From Apostichopus japonicus (lineage: Eukaryota > Echinodermata > Holothuroidea > Aspidochirotida > Stichopodidae), in the NCBI RefSeq assembly GCF_037975245.1, contig NC_092576.1, positions 16,066,111 to 16,130,110 on the forward strand: a DNA stretch of 64,000 nucleotides. Reading direction: 5' to 3'. Shown here piece by piece: positions 39,101 through 51,832 of this stretch; position 1 is the stretch's first letter; each line of letters starts with the position of its first letter. The notes below the pieces were generated by a model. The model had not been told where the DNA came from. It saw nothing but the letters and a program-made list of their open reading frames with translations, and did not search any database. The position numbers were made by a program, and so were the translations under genes.

Positions 39101-41273
39101 TTGGTTGAGGGAGGGAGCTGCACCCCCACCCTCCGCCTCTTACGCCTATGACTGAGCCTATAATGGTAACATTCAGTTATGCCTTTAACAAGCAAGAATC
39201 TTAACCTGACAAATATATATATCACTTCCGCTGGTATGTTGGTTAGAAGAATGCTAACCTACCGACGGAGGACGAAGCATATCCATGTTGTCAGCCCTCT
39301 CGAAGATCATAAGTGTTCATCCAAAACTCTAACATGTATGAACGAAGCTTGAGTGTAGCCTTGCAATGTTCTCGACGTTCAGGAATGAATCACTGTTATC
39401 TGTATTTCTAGAACATTCGGGGAAATAATAATGACGTTTCAGTTTTGTCATGCAATTTTCCAACATCAAACTAATTAATTATTTAGTGATGATCATCGTT
39501 TCACACGTTCAATTTTGTTTTGAACAAGCACATTTTACTTCCCGAATCGGTTATTTTATACTTGCAGGAACTTTATTAAACTCATTGTTTGACATAAATT
39601 GACATAAATGTGTTGGTAAAGATTTACACAACCTACGCTAAACCATGCATTATAATCGTTGCAATATTAGAAACATACAAGCCAGCAAGACTATAAAATA
39701 AAATTGTAATATACATAGAATTCAATATATATTTAACTTTGTGAGAACACCAAAGTATACACTTGTCAATGTGGTCCCATTCTAAGCCGCAGTGTTGTAG
39801 CAAACTCTCATAGAGGATATTTAGTTTCGGAAACTGGGTAATTTTTAAGAACTTTGTTTGAGATTCACAAAAAATTACCCCGTATTATGTTTTGATAACT
39901 TCAGCAACAAAATTAGCTTTGATATGCCGTGGACCGTTACTAAACACTGCTCTCGGTCTAGCTATGTTTGTATAGCACATTTACTTATTTTATGTTTGTT
40001 TTTTTGGAATGGCCCTTTAAATAGTTGAGGTTCACTCTTTAAAGTGACTGGACCTTTTAGTTTATTACACAGCCCATCACACTAGATCCTCGGTTGCATT
40101 ACAAAACTCAATGGAGATGTTAAGATTATTATGGTCTCAAATGACATGTTTATAATTTATTACAAATTTATTAAGGACAAATGATGTCGATTGCCATCCA
40201 AGAGTGCTCTGTTGCTTATATGAAGATTAACAAACATGTTCTGGTTGACCTCAAAAACAACCGTATATTAACTATAAGCACTGCAGTGAGAAGCCGACGT
40301 CACCATCAAGTTAGCTAAAACGAATATTCCAGAAATTAAGTATATTTAACGATACATATCTTGAAAATACTAGAGAAACATTATTGCATTAAAAGATGTC
40401 TGTTTTCTTTTTGTTATAACATCTTAAGAAATTTGTTTCTCTTATTCATTATTTAATTATTTAAGTAAGTTATCAAGTTACAGCAAAATCTACCTGTCGA
40501 ACATTCTCCCATGATTGATTACCGTGGGTATTTTTATAAGAAAAGTCAGGAAAGAATCTGGGCACGAAAACCAAACTACCGAACGTCTGATCCGTTCTCA
40601 ACCCCAGCCCCCTTGCATCGATACTGTGACTGTGTATAATCATCCCCTTAAAAGGAAACATATACTGCACATGATCTTTGGGGATGTCTTCAACTCTTCG
40701 GTCTATATGTTCGTTGTACATGTCTCAGGATAAAACTAGTTTGATCTCGGAAGAATGTTATCTCATTCCTTGTTCTTTATTCTATTTGTTTTACAAGTCA
40801 ATGGACTACATTCTGATGAACAATGAAAAGATGAAGAAAACTGCCATTAATGGAATACCAATTAGCCCCCGTTATGTCCAACACGTAACACACTAATGGA
40901 CTTTATCGATTCTCATTGAGGAACCACGTCTTCCTTATTGGAAACAAGTCTATAACAATAGAGAGAGATTAATGCCGTTCAAGTGTTTGCTTTCATATTA
41001 CTAAAACCTGTACGACAAGATGTTTACGCTATGTGAGCAATCCAGAATGTACAGTGAAGGTTTAGTGTTTTAACCGGCTTCCGGTAACACGTACTAAACA
41101 TTCAATTGATGACTATATAACGACGAAAATACATTAAGCACATGAACATTAATATCCTCCATGTGAGACTCATTTGCATCCATTATTATCATTTCCTGTA
41201 AATAAACCTTGCAAGCATTTTTTCCCGCAATCTGGGATATCAAACTCGACCGCTTCGAGGAAATTTAAGGTCC
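36074..41273 (-). CDS. ML-domain lipid-binding protein (NPC2/GM2-activator-like), 5 exons, 5' end missing
   Basis: Five minus-strand exons (41208-41273, 38339-38428, 37819-37947, 36774-36820, 36074-36160) join in phase at every junction to about 138 residues ending in TGA. The product matches the ML fold: a DCG segment, an ISPNPP turn, a TICGLG...LCPARKG Cys pair, and a C-terminal GVYSAIAEIFDQDGKELL strand. Family members are secreted or lysosomal and bind lipids such as sterols, gangliosides or lipid A. The length fits a mature ML domain (about 130-150 residues). A signal-peptide exon should lie above 41273 and was not found. The whole model sits in the spacer of the giant inverted repeat. 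Lipid ligand unknown. Confidence 0.75.
36774..36820 (-). CDS. ML gene small internal exon
   Basis: A 47-base exon between a strong acceptor (CGTTTTGTCTTCAG|) and donor |GTAACA. It is the right length to link the phase 1 end of the previous exon to the phase 0 start of the last one, adding IRHLEKLYSISMLAK. Confidence 0.7.
37626..37720. repeat. Short tandem repeat in an ML intron
   Basis: Two copies of a CCAGCATATTACATGTACCC-type unit of about 45 bp, with further partial copies to about 37760. It creates a long but meaningless minus-strand frame next to the central exon. Confidence 0.7.
37819..37947 (-). CDS. ML gene central exon
   Basis: A 129-base exon between TTTTCTTTGCAG| and |GTAAGA. It encodes TANMTLEGSGVVFRKEATI, then CGLG and LCPARKG; the Cys-x-Leu...Cys-Pro-x-x-x-Gly arrangement is characteristic of ML domains. 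Begins with two split-codon bases and ends in phase 1. Confidence 0.82.
38339..38428 (-). CDS. ML gene exon with ISPNPP turn
   Basis: A 90-base exon between CCCTTGACAG| and |GTAAGT. It encodes PWADAINITISPNPPTQGG then TNTISVDCVF. The Ser-Pro-x-Pro-Pro...Gly pattern marks the early strand of ML domains. Phases match both neighbours. Confidence 0.8.
38756..39150. mobile_element. hAT-like MITE D in an ML-gene intron
   Basis: Perfect ACTGAGCC duplications (38748-38755 and 39151-39158) flank ends CATAGGCATAGGAGCCC and the inverted form of CATAGGCGTAAGAGGCGG. It is 395 bp and non-coding, with a G-run next to the left end and C-runs next to the right. The right part includes GGTGGGGGTGCAG in complement. 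Confidence 0.9.
39159..41207. other. ML-gene first recognised intron, distal part
   Basis: AT-rich intron sequence between MITE D and the exon at 41208-41273. It holds a dispersed repeat at 40537-40685. No other exon was recognised. Confidence 0.45.
40537..40685 (+). repeat. Dispersed repeat (partner at 21535-21665)
   Basis: Direct-orientation relative of 21535-21665 sharing GGGCACGAAAACCAAACTAC, CCCTTGCATCGA and a ATACTGCACATGATCTT-like tail. Confidence 0.7.
41208..41273 (-). CDS. ML gene first recognised exon
   Basis: Acceptor CACTGCTTTTCAG| then TLNFLEAVEFDIPDCGKKC and LQ. The Asp-Cys-Gly matches the start of NPC2-like ML domains. The donor GTTTAT is weak, which is the least certain part of the model, but the phase (1) fits the next exon exactly, giving CLQGPWADAI. 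Confidence 0.6.
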
Positions 41274-42864
41274 CTGAAAAGCAGTGTGTAATTGTATCCC
41301 CTCGGTAGGACCAGGTATGATAATATAAGAAAATCCCTTTAATGGGTTCCAAATGAGAAAAATAGAAGACTATAAATTAAATTCGACCTCGACCTCGTTT
41401 ATAGTTGATCAATCCATAACCGCTTCGAAATTTACAGCATGGTTAGTTAAGTAAAAAAAAATTATGTCATTTATAAACCAAGGTATTAAACTGATTTTCC
41501 TGTTATAAAAGTTTGTTTATTTACAATTATATCGCCTTTGACAGAAAGTGAAATAATCTGGAAACAATTCATATCAGATAGTTTAATCACACGGGGGACT
41601 GTGAAACGGGGGACAGTGAAACGTAAAGCAGATTGAAACGAGACGGTAATAATAACAAAGCTGTACCCATTCAAACAGTACAAAAAAAACCCATTAAATT
41701 CGTTATACACAAATGATTTGTGTGCATGTGCTTGAACCGACACATCAATCAGAGACCTGTGTTTGAACACACACCTAGACGTTCGGGGTGGCATTTTTTT
41801 TTAATTGGGGACATCTAGGTGTCCTTTAATTGAGTTATGTATTCAAACAGTGTGTTCAGTGATATCCGAAACACAAAATACACGAAAATTGGTGTATAAC
41901 AGGATAGAAAAGCGCCCTCTTAAAATGTTGCAGTTGAGGTTGTATGTTCAGATTACTGGCAATTTGTAGGCTAAAGTTGTTGGGGTTGACGAATGGTGCG
42001 GTTAGCTGTGGCGTGCCTACGTCCTGGCATTCTAAAAATGGGCAGGTGAAGGGTAAGTTTTATTTGATCATCATTTTAGTATCTTTCCAATTGCATGAAA
42101 CTTTGGCCATTGTGTATCCCGACTGAACTGCAATTACTGCACTGTCGAGTACAGGCTATGCTAGATAATGAGGATTGAAGGCCCGATTAAGTTAACAAGA
42201 CTCTACCGATACCCACCAGTCTAGCTATACGTATTTTAGTGTAATGTTCTGCACTGGATTAAGCCATCAAAATCAACATATCATCCTTCCATGACGCCAA
42301 ATGTGCTCCCACTCTTCTTGGTGATGACTTTTCCCCTGATACCAGACGTCAATGCTATATCATATCCATGCTGAACCATATTGCACTTTTCTCATCCCGA
42401 CATGACCCATTTTATCCAACCCATTTAAGAAACAGATTGGTGAGGCACCACTTTTTCAAGCATTTGATACAAGAGAACATGGGGGTGATTTAATCACTCC
42501 TCTATGCTTCAAATGTATCCTTAGAATATGTTATATGGGGCTTGAATTTTACATAACTAGATGAGCATAGGATGAAGCAATATTGGTATATGATAATATA
42601 TTCCCACCAGGTTATAATTGGTATTACCAGAGATTGACAGAAAGTTCTATTAAGAAATTCCCTTGCTTTAAAGCTAGCAGCCAAACACAATAAGATGTCA
42701 ACCTTCACCATGATCAAGGATTAAAACATTTATACATATCAATTATAAGTGGTGCAGTTGAGAAATAAAGACAGCTAGGGTGAGAAAGTACATTTATGAA
42801 TGGAATTATATGGAATGCACTATAATATTTCGCTCATTTAACTTTTCATATTATATGGTAACAA
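41274..42864. other. Upstream flank of the ML gene
   Basis: This should contain the promoter and signal-peptide exon. A minus-strand stretch near 42660-42717 reads MIMVKVDILLCLAASFKA, signal-peptide-like, but I could not find a donor that joins it to 41273. Confidence 0.35.
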
Positions 42865-45777
42865 ATGTTATATCCATAATATCACAATTTGTCGATATAA
42901 CCATAATATCACAATGTGGCGATATATTAATAATATCAAAATTTGAAATACAACATATAAATTCAAGAAAGAATGAAGGATATTTATAACGTAGACATTT
43001 TGGAAGTAAAAAACGAATTTTAGTTTTAAAATATCAAAGTCTTAATTGGTAAGGAATAACTTGTGTACTAGTTTGTCAATATTGTTTTCAAATACTCAGC
43101 TTTAAAATACAAATTTCCAAAATGCTCAATTCATGCTAATTATTTACAAATAGTTAAGCATGTGACCGTTGTTGTGCCCCACAAAAGTATCAGACTATTC
43201 TTGTACTTCATAAGATTGACTTTCAATGTTGTTTAAGTATGAAGTTTAATATTGTATTTTTAGGTTACACCTGCCCTCAACCCGTACCCAGACATACATA
43301 GCCTGAACAGCTCCATCCATGGATGCACATATACATACACAGGTCAACATTATTGCCTTACTATTGGTAGTGTCATTACCAAGCAATCTACAACAAATAT
43401 TGGAGGAACCATGAAACGATTCACGTGATGACGAGGTAACAGGAACTTCCGCAACTATTAAATCATACTCTATCCGTTTGTATTGCTGACTCTTTGTTTT
43501 ATTTTGTTTTTGAGTAAAACCAAGCGTATCCTACGAGTAGGAAGTTCCTCTTTTATTACTGTATCTATTCTATATAATATTTGGGGTTATTATATTCCTG
43601 AAGCCGACAAACAACACTTCATTCAGTGTTTAAAACGTATTTGTTAGTGTAATGTTCCCACAGCCCTCTGTTTGTAGTTACGAGGCACTACAACAATGTT
43701 ATATAGTGTGTTTTTATTCTGCTCGTGTCTCTGAAAGTGGAAATCCTACCTAGGTCGCTGGTGATAACTTACCTCAGCGGAGTGGTATATGGTAATGAAG
43801 TATCATAGAATAAGGAGTATCAGCCATGTGATGCGCAGACATCGGGTTTACGTCACAACAAACCGTTCCATTAAAAGAACTGCGAATGATGAATGCAAAT
43901 ATCGTTATGAGCTAAGGCCTACGTTAGAACCTAGCTATAGTTGTACTCTTGCATATTGATTGATATCATGCTAGAGTAACTAATTTGGGTGGGCATGTAT
44001 TAATGTAATAAGCTAAACCATATTCGATAATATGTTTTCCAAATTCTTTAACATATTGATTTCCTTCAGGAAGTTTTTAAAATGACCCTGGACGTGTCCA
44101 CAAATGTGAATGAGTGATTATTAACATTGCACGAACAATTATTACGGATGCGTGTGGAAAACGATAATTATTACAACTCAAGTAGCTATTTATACTATTT
44201 AGATGCATCTACCATCAATCATCGCTCTGTGTATCTGCAGTGGTGACTATGGCGCAAGCAAAAGAAAATCTCGAGTCGCGTGATTCCTTAGTGTTCACGC
44301 TACAAGCTTGATGGACTAGTTAGTTAGGATACCCCTAGCGCGGAGAGTCCTTTTACGAAGCTTGCTGCAGTGTAGGCATAAGCGAGGAGATCCCCTTGTA
44401 TTTTCAAATACGAAGAACGCTTCAGAAAGCCTTGTTTATGGATGTTTCCAGATATTATTTCGAAGCTAATTGCTTACAATGAAATCATAGACATATTCAT
44501 CCTCATCGAAAGTGTAATTTCATCGGAGGAAACAGAAAAAAATGCTATAAAATTTGACTCAAATCACTTACTTTATAAGTAGGTTAAAATAGATATCTCT
44601 GCTCAAATATTACGTAATGCTTATTTCAATATTTACATTTTAACCAATTGTTGTGTTGCTGTTGTGTTGTGCATATTTGTATAGAAAAGCACTGTTAATG
44701 AAGACTTTTAGGATGGTACATTTGAACATGTCAATCGAGCAAATGACCCGGATGCTCACCTGTATGAACCTAACATGTAATTACCAGACGATATCTGATC
44801 TAAAACTGTTCACGTGATATATCTATCATAGGACTGCGTACTATCTTATTTTTTTTTGGGGGGGGGTGCATGTCTTCTTTTTTTCGTAAAGTTCCGTTTA
44901 TAATGAGGAAGAAAATATACTATATTGCATCTCTGATAGTTATCGGGTCCTAGTCTGTAGGCCCCTCCCCCACCTACCTCTCCCCTCCCGGCCTCAAAAC
45001 ATCAGGCAAGTTTGAAGCACATCGGGATAACGATTAAATTCGGATAAGTTATCGACAATTAGATTTTGTTTTGCTATTCATTTGAAATCTTGAAGGATTC
45101 GTCAACTTCAACGTTCCCGGTGCTGTTATGGTAAATTGATCTGTTACTAATATGGTATGTCTAGGGACATTATCTCTCCTACAGAGACCTACTGTCGTAT
45201 AACACCAAATTTTGACCAATTCAAATCAAGTTGCAGTTTATTCATACAAATTGAAACGTAAGCTGGTGAAAACTTAAAACTAGAACTTAATACTGAAACT
45301 GTATATAGTTTACTGCTTTCTCTTGTTACACATTAAACGTTATAAGTACTAGTTTACAGGATGTCAATTATAACATATGATATTCTCTGAGAGTTTTGAA
45401 CTACTTATGGTGAACAACAACATAATTAATATACAAGAAGATTTTCAGCCATATTAGTCAATATTGCTAAATTCAGAATCAAATTGGAGGGAAGCAGAGC
45501 CGTATAAAGACATATACGGCTCTGGGGGAAGAGGATTGGGAAGGGCGAAGGAGGGGGAGAAGGGGGGACACCTGTCCCCAGGTTTGTGAAAAACCTCAAA
45601 GGTGCTCCTGTTTTTGGTGCGTAAAACCTTACCGTTTGTTACTTAAAAGGGGCCTTTTGGTTAGAAATCCAGCATAATATAATTAAACTGCTCCTGGTCT
45701 GAGAAATTTAAAAAAAAATGTTATTAAATAGAGCCGTCTGTGATTTTACCCCAATCACTGTCCCCACTTTACCCATT

Positions 45778-46085
45778 TTAGCCTCCGACTAAATTGTTTT
45801 GATGCTCTTTTAGAAAAGGCAGCATGAAAACATGAAAACTAAACAACTAGATCCACATTGACCAATGGTCCACATCAAGACTAATACTGTAACCATTTTA
45901 TCATTCCGGTTTTATCATTACATTATTATCATTTTTATCATTTTATCATTACATTTTCGCCTCCGACTAAATTGTTTTGATGCTCTTTAAGAAAAGACAG
46001 CATGAAAACATGAAAACTAAACAACTTAATCCACATTTACCCCCGGTCCACATCAAGACTAGTACTGTAACTATTTTATCATTAC
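45778..46085. repeat. Tandem duplication in the right arm
   Basis: A unit of about 177 bp is present twice, both with CGACTAAATTGTTTTGATGC and GCATGAAAACATGAAAAC, separated by TTTTATCATT-rich sequence. The left arm has one copy (31480-31560), so the duplication postdates arm formation. Confidence 0.85.
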
Positions 46086-46429
46086 AGTGTTACGTCAATA
46101 CACGTATCATGAGTCCATTCGAAAGGGAAGAAATATTTCATACAATCCTGCTCAAATGTCGAGAGACAATAACTTACACTGTACTGTGTTTTTGAAAAGA
46201 ACAGATACACATGATCATTGTCAAACAGCCAATTTGTGTTGATTCTCGGGTTTGCAGTCAATTATCGACATCACCCTGCTACCAAATATCCATAAGAAAT
46301 GTGCTGGCTTTAATCAAGGGTATGTGCGCAGGAACATGCCTTCTTTTGGTCATGAAAACTGTTTTCCTCGAGGTATATCCTCACAGTTAAGGCAAACTGT
46401 TATAAGAATAAGTTTCAGTAAAGGTGGTA

Positions 46430-48560
46430 CAGTAATGAATATATAAAACCATTCCGTTACCATTAGCTTGCTTCATCAAAGAGCGTGAAAGGGCATTACT
46501 TTACGTGTTGGGTTAAACGGGTACTATATAATATAGGCATTCCTGAAATAGAAGAAGCTGTTCTTCGTTCATCAGAATTTAAGCCCATTGACTTGCATTG
46601 AACTCATAGAATGAGCAACCAGAAGCCGGTGACATCGTTTTATCGTGTTATCGTGTTATCAGAAGCTAGATGTACAGTCGTTGGAATAGTCAAGAGAATT
46701 TGACTGTAAATTATAATACCCTGCTGAAGTAGAGATCGTTTTTCGGCCCTTTTGTCTAAGATATTGTGTAGTATCTGTTTTTTTTTTCAAGGAACGCCTG
46801 ATACACAATTGATGTATCATCTTCTTGATCATATGGCTATAGTCGTCTTGCGGTAAAGAGATTTGGAGATGATAGTGAATCAGTTAAAGTAGTTTGTTTG
46901 TTATGTCCAGGCAGTACTTGGATGTCTATTCTTTTATTATTAAACAGTATTGTAGAAACAACATTGGAGAGTTATTAATATCAAATGAAGTTCTTGAGAG
47001 CATATGAGCAGCTTCCGAATCCAAAATACCCTCTAGCACAGTAAATTTCAGCATCTTTAACAACGTTAGGTTCAGTCGACTTGATTAACGTTGTCATGCT
47101 CATAATACTCCAATAGTACGAGATTGTTGGAGACGGTGCGTGAGGGGTAGGGGCAGGTGCGGGGTGAGGGAGGTACACTGTTCTAAAGGGTTATTCAGCA
47201 CAGGGGCCAAATTCTATCGCAATAGGGGTACGTGGAAATATCCCAGGAAGGGGATTGGTTGTATCCATGAGTTACACATAGAAGATGATATCCCAAAACG
47301 AATTAATATGCAAATTTACAGCATCTCATTTGTGTTTGCATGCCAAGAAAAGCTTGATATGAAGTACTTTGCAAGAAAAGCAGCCTAAGATGGAGCCTTG
47401 GCTTTACAGGCGGCAGGAGAGGGTTTCATCGGAGGGTATGGGGCCGGGGTATTTCAAAGTAACCGCCAAACGCCCTTGCGAAATTCCAGTATTTTTAAAG
47501 TTTTTCGACAAAACGACATTATGTAGTACCTTGCTATTGTTTTCTAGTTTCAGCTTCTGTACAACAAAAATAACAATATAAAAATATATTAAAACATTAA
47601 ATTGTTTCACGTTCTTTCATAAATCATATGTAGAGGGGAGCCCCCCCCCCCACCACCACCCGTTTCTTAGTCATCTGCTCAACCCTCTGAGCTAGCGAAC
47701 AACACTGAAACATTATCTAATTAATTTTTTTCTTTGATAGATGGGATAAAAAAATCTCGTTGCAATGAAAGCGAAAAGCAATGCGTCTCCTTTCAATTCG
47801 TTTTAAGTGATCAGATAATGCGAGATTCTTTACAGATCTAATGAACAATAGTCTTACCCTAGGATTTCAGTATTGATTCTTTTTTTTTAAACAAGAGATG
47901 CTCCATTTATTAAGGAGTAAATCTCAAGTGAAATGTTTTTCTCTATCACAAATTATTTGCTTCCGATTACATCATTTGTTATCTTAATATAAGAACAAAA
48001 GCATTCCTTCTTAGATCTATGTTTTTATTCTAAAGCTCGACATTTGACGAAATTGAACAAGAGAATATCCATTTTCTCAAGCCAAAAGTCCAACAGCACG
48101 CAAGGTAGATAGCACCTCCACCTTCGACCATTATAGAGATGCAGGGATGGTGGTAGGAGCGATCACACCCTTTTTCTTTTACTTTATAACTCTTCCTCTC
48201 TCAGTCAATATCATTCCGAATAAATAACTAAAATAAATAAAGAGCATAAAAGCCCATCCATCTTTCTCTGCGCACGAGAACTCACCATAGTTTATTGTAT
48301 TGCTTACCTTTTTATTGCTTATTGCTCTCAGATATTCTGTATTATTGTCACTCCATAAACGTCTTTGTTCATTTCACTTGTGTGTACTTTTCGCTTGAAC
48401 TCAAGCCTCATTACTGAAGAAGGTTCCAGGGGGACCGAAAATTCAATACATACTTTAAAATAATCGGTATTCATTCTTTGTCAACTGTGAGTACTTTCTC
48501 ACTTTGTTTGGACATTACAGAAATGTAATAAATTATTAAAGATAAACGCACCAGAAAAAT
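46430..48560. other. Segment of about 2.1 kb present only in the right arm
   Basis: The left arm is continuous where this segment interrupts the right arm (around 31080). Its edges read AAAGGTGGTACAGTAATG and AACGCACCAGAAA; no clear terminal repeat or target-site duplication was found. It is non-coding, with a small hairpin at about 46798-46818 and C-runs at 47640-47660. It is either an insertion here or a deletion in the left arm. Confidence 0.65.
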
Positions 48561-49271
48561 TCAATTTTACGACCGGTTTCGTACCTCACGGACTCATCAG
48601 GCGAAGGCAGGAATCGAAATCGGCCATTCATTTGATATGTCTAAGTCTGTACCACTAAGCCATAGTGACTCATCCGGTGGAATACGTATTGTACCATTTC
48701 TGTAACTATCATTGAGAGCTTATGGCACACGCGCTACCATTTTATAGAGTGCACCCTGGTGGTTTGGAATTTGACCGTGTACACATAAAACTTTAAGTTC
48801 CTTTTAGTTCCTTAATCAACTTCAAATCAATCGTAGAAGGCTCCTACAATCAAAGAGAAAGTTGGCGTTACAACAGGTTTTCAGGTAAGAATGGTTGCTG
48901 AGTGTTGAATAATTGAACAAATATCTAATGGTTAAGAAAACCCTATCGTTTGGTGGCTGTAAAATGTCCCGACGGAGTGATGAAATTACAAAAGTCAAAA
49001 GAACAATATTTTGATGAGATTAACATCTATCTTAATGGATTGCTCTCCTGTTATTTCTGTTAATGCCTAACTAGGCTTTACCTATATAGGGCAATTGTGG
49101 TTTCAACACACATACTTTTGTAGAAAGTAAATCCGCCATGTATGTAATTTACACACAACACGGACATGATGCTACATGCAAGACTGCGGGGTGCTTTTGT
49201 GGAGGGTTGTCTTAGCGATCCCTATTAGTACCAACAGTCTACAATTAATACTGACTTTCAACACTATTTCC

Positions 49272-51744
49272 GATAAGCCAGCATTTGGAAAATAAAACTC
49301 TTCAATTATTTTTAGAATCTTGACAGTTGTATAAGAGTGACGCGCATATCATTTTAACATGTTCCAAACAGTTCAGGGCATACATTGGGTATGTCCCGAA
49401 GGTCAATTTGGAAGGAATCAGCTGAGCTAAACAAAAGTAATACCTTCACTATTCAAAACCAGAGACGAATAAGTCCGTCCAGCTGACCATTCTTTGGATG
49501 ATATTTGGGCAAGTAGGGCAAGCAAGACCAAGTAGAATGTGATCTGGGATACCAATAAAACCTGGAAGAATCATAAGCCCATATGTGTTTTACACACTAT
49601 GCATACTGGAATCTCTGAAAATCCATGATACTGCATATTGAAATTTAATAATCCAAGCACGTGGAGTCAGAACTAAATTACATTATTTTTATAGCAAGGA
49701 GTAGCACCTCTAATGATATTGTCAATACAATATTAATTGAAGTTGCTTTCAGCTTGTTTTGTTATGTTTTATGTTAGTATAATGAAACTGATATTACCCA
49801 TTTTAAATGCAACATCAGACCGCATTCCATAGATGTGTTTGTTGGAATCTGTGCATGATAATGAAGTCTACAATTCACTGTGGAGCGAATAGATTAAAAC
49901 AGGATGAGATACCGGGTTCCTTTGACTCTCTGCTTCGTAGAAAAGACTTTATCCCTGTTAATTTGCAAAAGAAATCGCAGATTAATTGGTACCAAGTTTG
50001 ACATGTAAGTTGGTGCAAAAGCGGTGCCCACTCTATGCCTTTGGCTTCTCTTTCTACCAAGGCTCTCCCACGCATCTGCATATCATGGCAATAACAGTCA
50101 ATGACCGTGCAGTTCGACACGAATAACTAGTTGCTAAATATGTGTTTGTTTGGTGCAATTGATGAAAAGAACAATAGATGATGGCACGATTATATGTATT
50201 ATTTCATTCTCAGACTGCATTGTTTTATATTAAGCTACATGTTTAATTGTTCTTTGAAACCCGTGTACTTCAAGTAACCATCTACGGCTGACATGTTTAG
50301 AATAAACTTGTTACAATATTACCCAGGTTCTTGCAAAAAGAATGCTGTGTGTTCATATCTCAATTAATAAATGATGCTAGTATAACTGCATGAGAACTTT
50401 CTACATAATGTACAAAATAATTACTGTTCGGCCTACCAAAGAGAAACAAGAAAACAGAACATGTTACGTAAACTGTATGATTTCATATGGAGGATATAAC
50501 ATAATTCTAAAAGACGAGGCCATTTTCATCATAACCTGGAACATTAAAGGATTAGCATATATACGTTAATAAAGAGGCACGTGTTTGCGCAATCCCTATA
50601 TACATTGCTGTTTCTTATGTTAGAATCAAGCAAGTGTCAGTATAGCTTAATCATGAACAAACGGTACGATGAGGACTCACTCTGGTCTGCTTTACAACCC
50701 TTGGTTAAATATTACCGAACGTTATATTCGCAGTTGATAAAGGAAGAAAATAAATGTGAGATCATGTCATAAAAACAAAACTCAGATTAAACTTTATGGT
50801 CAATATATAATTAATTAGTAGCAATATTTAATCAAAGAAAACAAGAATCGCACTTAACAACTCCCTTCCAAATTTTGAAAATATTGCTGAACTTTATATT
50901 TGCAGTTGCTGAATGAAGACAATAAGTGTAAACAACATGTCATTAAAAGCGTCTGGACAGTTCATAAAAGATGATCGAACAAGAATAGCAGTACAACACC
51001 CTTAGAAATATTGATAAAAGCGTAGGCGACTTTGTAATTGTGACTTTGCCAAGTTAAATGCTGATATATCTTCATAATGACAGCAATGTCCAGTTATAGG
51101 TAGGATATGATATGATATACCGGTATCTAAAATATTCCTATTCCCACTAAAACTTGGTGATATATTTGTAACGAATGTAAGAGAGTGATTGAAATACTAT
51201 TGTTCATTCTCCGAAAAAAATACCAGAAAAGGATTAACTCTTTGCATTTTGGGATTAAACGGTGACTTTCGGCAGACTTCTAGCCTTGGTATCTAGATGT
51301 TCATGGTAAATGGACGCATAATGAGTATTATTAATAATTCTCTATCTATTAAAGTTGGCAGGATACTCTTTATAATATGAGGAAACTCTGACATGCTCAT
51401 TTCAGAATTCAGATAGAATGGTCCAGTTATAAAAGTTTTACCGTTATGGTATAAAAAGGTAATAATTCAACCCAGACGTGTCCTATTCATATCATATAAA
51501 AATCACAAAAATGTATTTTAAATTTGTCATTTGAGGCCATAAAAAGTATTTTTCCCTTTGAGTTTTGTTTGTTGACCTAAACTTCCGTGTACTATGCAAA
51601 CAGTCTAAGCACTGCCATTTATTTATATTACATGCTTAAAAGTTCGTTTTGCAAACACCATCTCTGTTATTTAAAGCAATGGTGGTCCTATACCAGTATG
51701 TATGACGATCTGAACATATTTAATTAACAGTTGCCCCTACAGAT
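49272..51744. other. Non-coding stretch with a weak tandem duplication
   Basis: A block at 50713-50775 (TTATATTCGCAGTTGATAAA-like) is repeated in diverged form at 50888-50955, and the following block again near 50975-51030. Otherwise featureless. Short frames (for example 49807-50001) show no recognisable domain. Confidence 0.45.
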
Positions 51745-51832
51745 ACGCTCCCAGTTTTAGTGTAACGATGGACCGTTTGTTACTTTTAAAGAAGCCCTTC
51801 TCGTTAGAAATTAAGCATAATATATTAAGCAT
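51745..51832 (+). repeat. Third fragment of inverted-repeat arm sequence
   Basis: About 90 bp similar to right-arm 45610-45700 and, inverted, to left-arm 31655-31745: shared CCGTTTGTTACTT, then GTTAGAAAT and AAGCATAATATA. At least this part of the arm is therefore a dispersed repeat. It directly abuts the Penelope-like palindrome. Confidence 0.7.

Larger units (their letters stand above)
42865..49271 (-). repeat. Right arm of the giant inverted repeat
   Basis: Reverse-complement relative of 30318-34650, in mirror order. It is longer mainly because of an interposed segment at about 46430-48560 and an internal duplication at 45778-46085. The innermost part (42880-42960) has three diverged 27-bp units of an ATATCACAATTTG type. 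The outer end stops abruptly at 49271, beyond which the flanks are unrelated. No intact gene found. Confidence 0.9.

Noticed and set aside
42660-42717. Signal-peptide exon for the ML gene
   Set aside because: The minus-strand peptide is signal-like, but no donor joins it in phase to the exon at 41208-41273.
48400-48450. Possible Penelope-like 3' end (CTGAAGAAGGTTCCAGG)
   Set aside because: Only a short motif resembled what I remember of such ends; no coding similarity around it.
30318-49271. One giant transposon with 4-kb terminal inverted repeats
   Set aside because: No target-site duplication at the outer ends, no transposase or other mobility gene inside, and the spacer holds an ordinary host-type gene.
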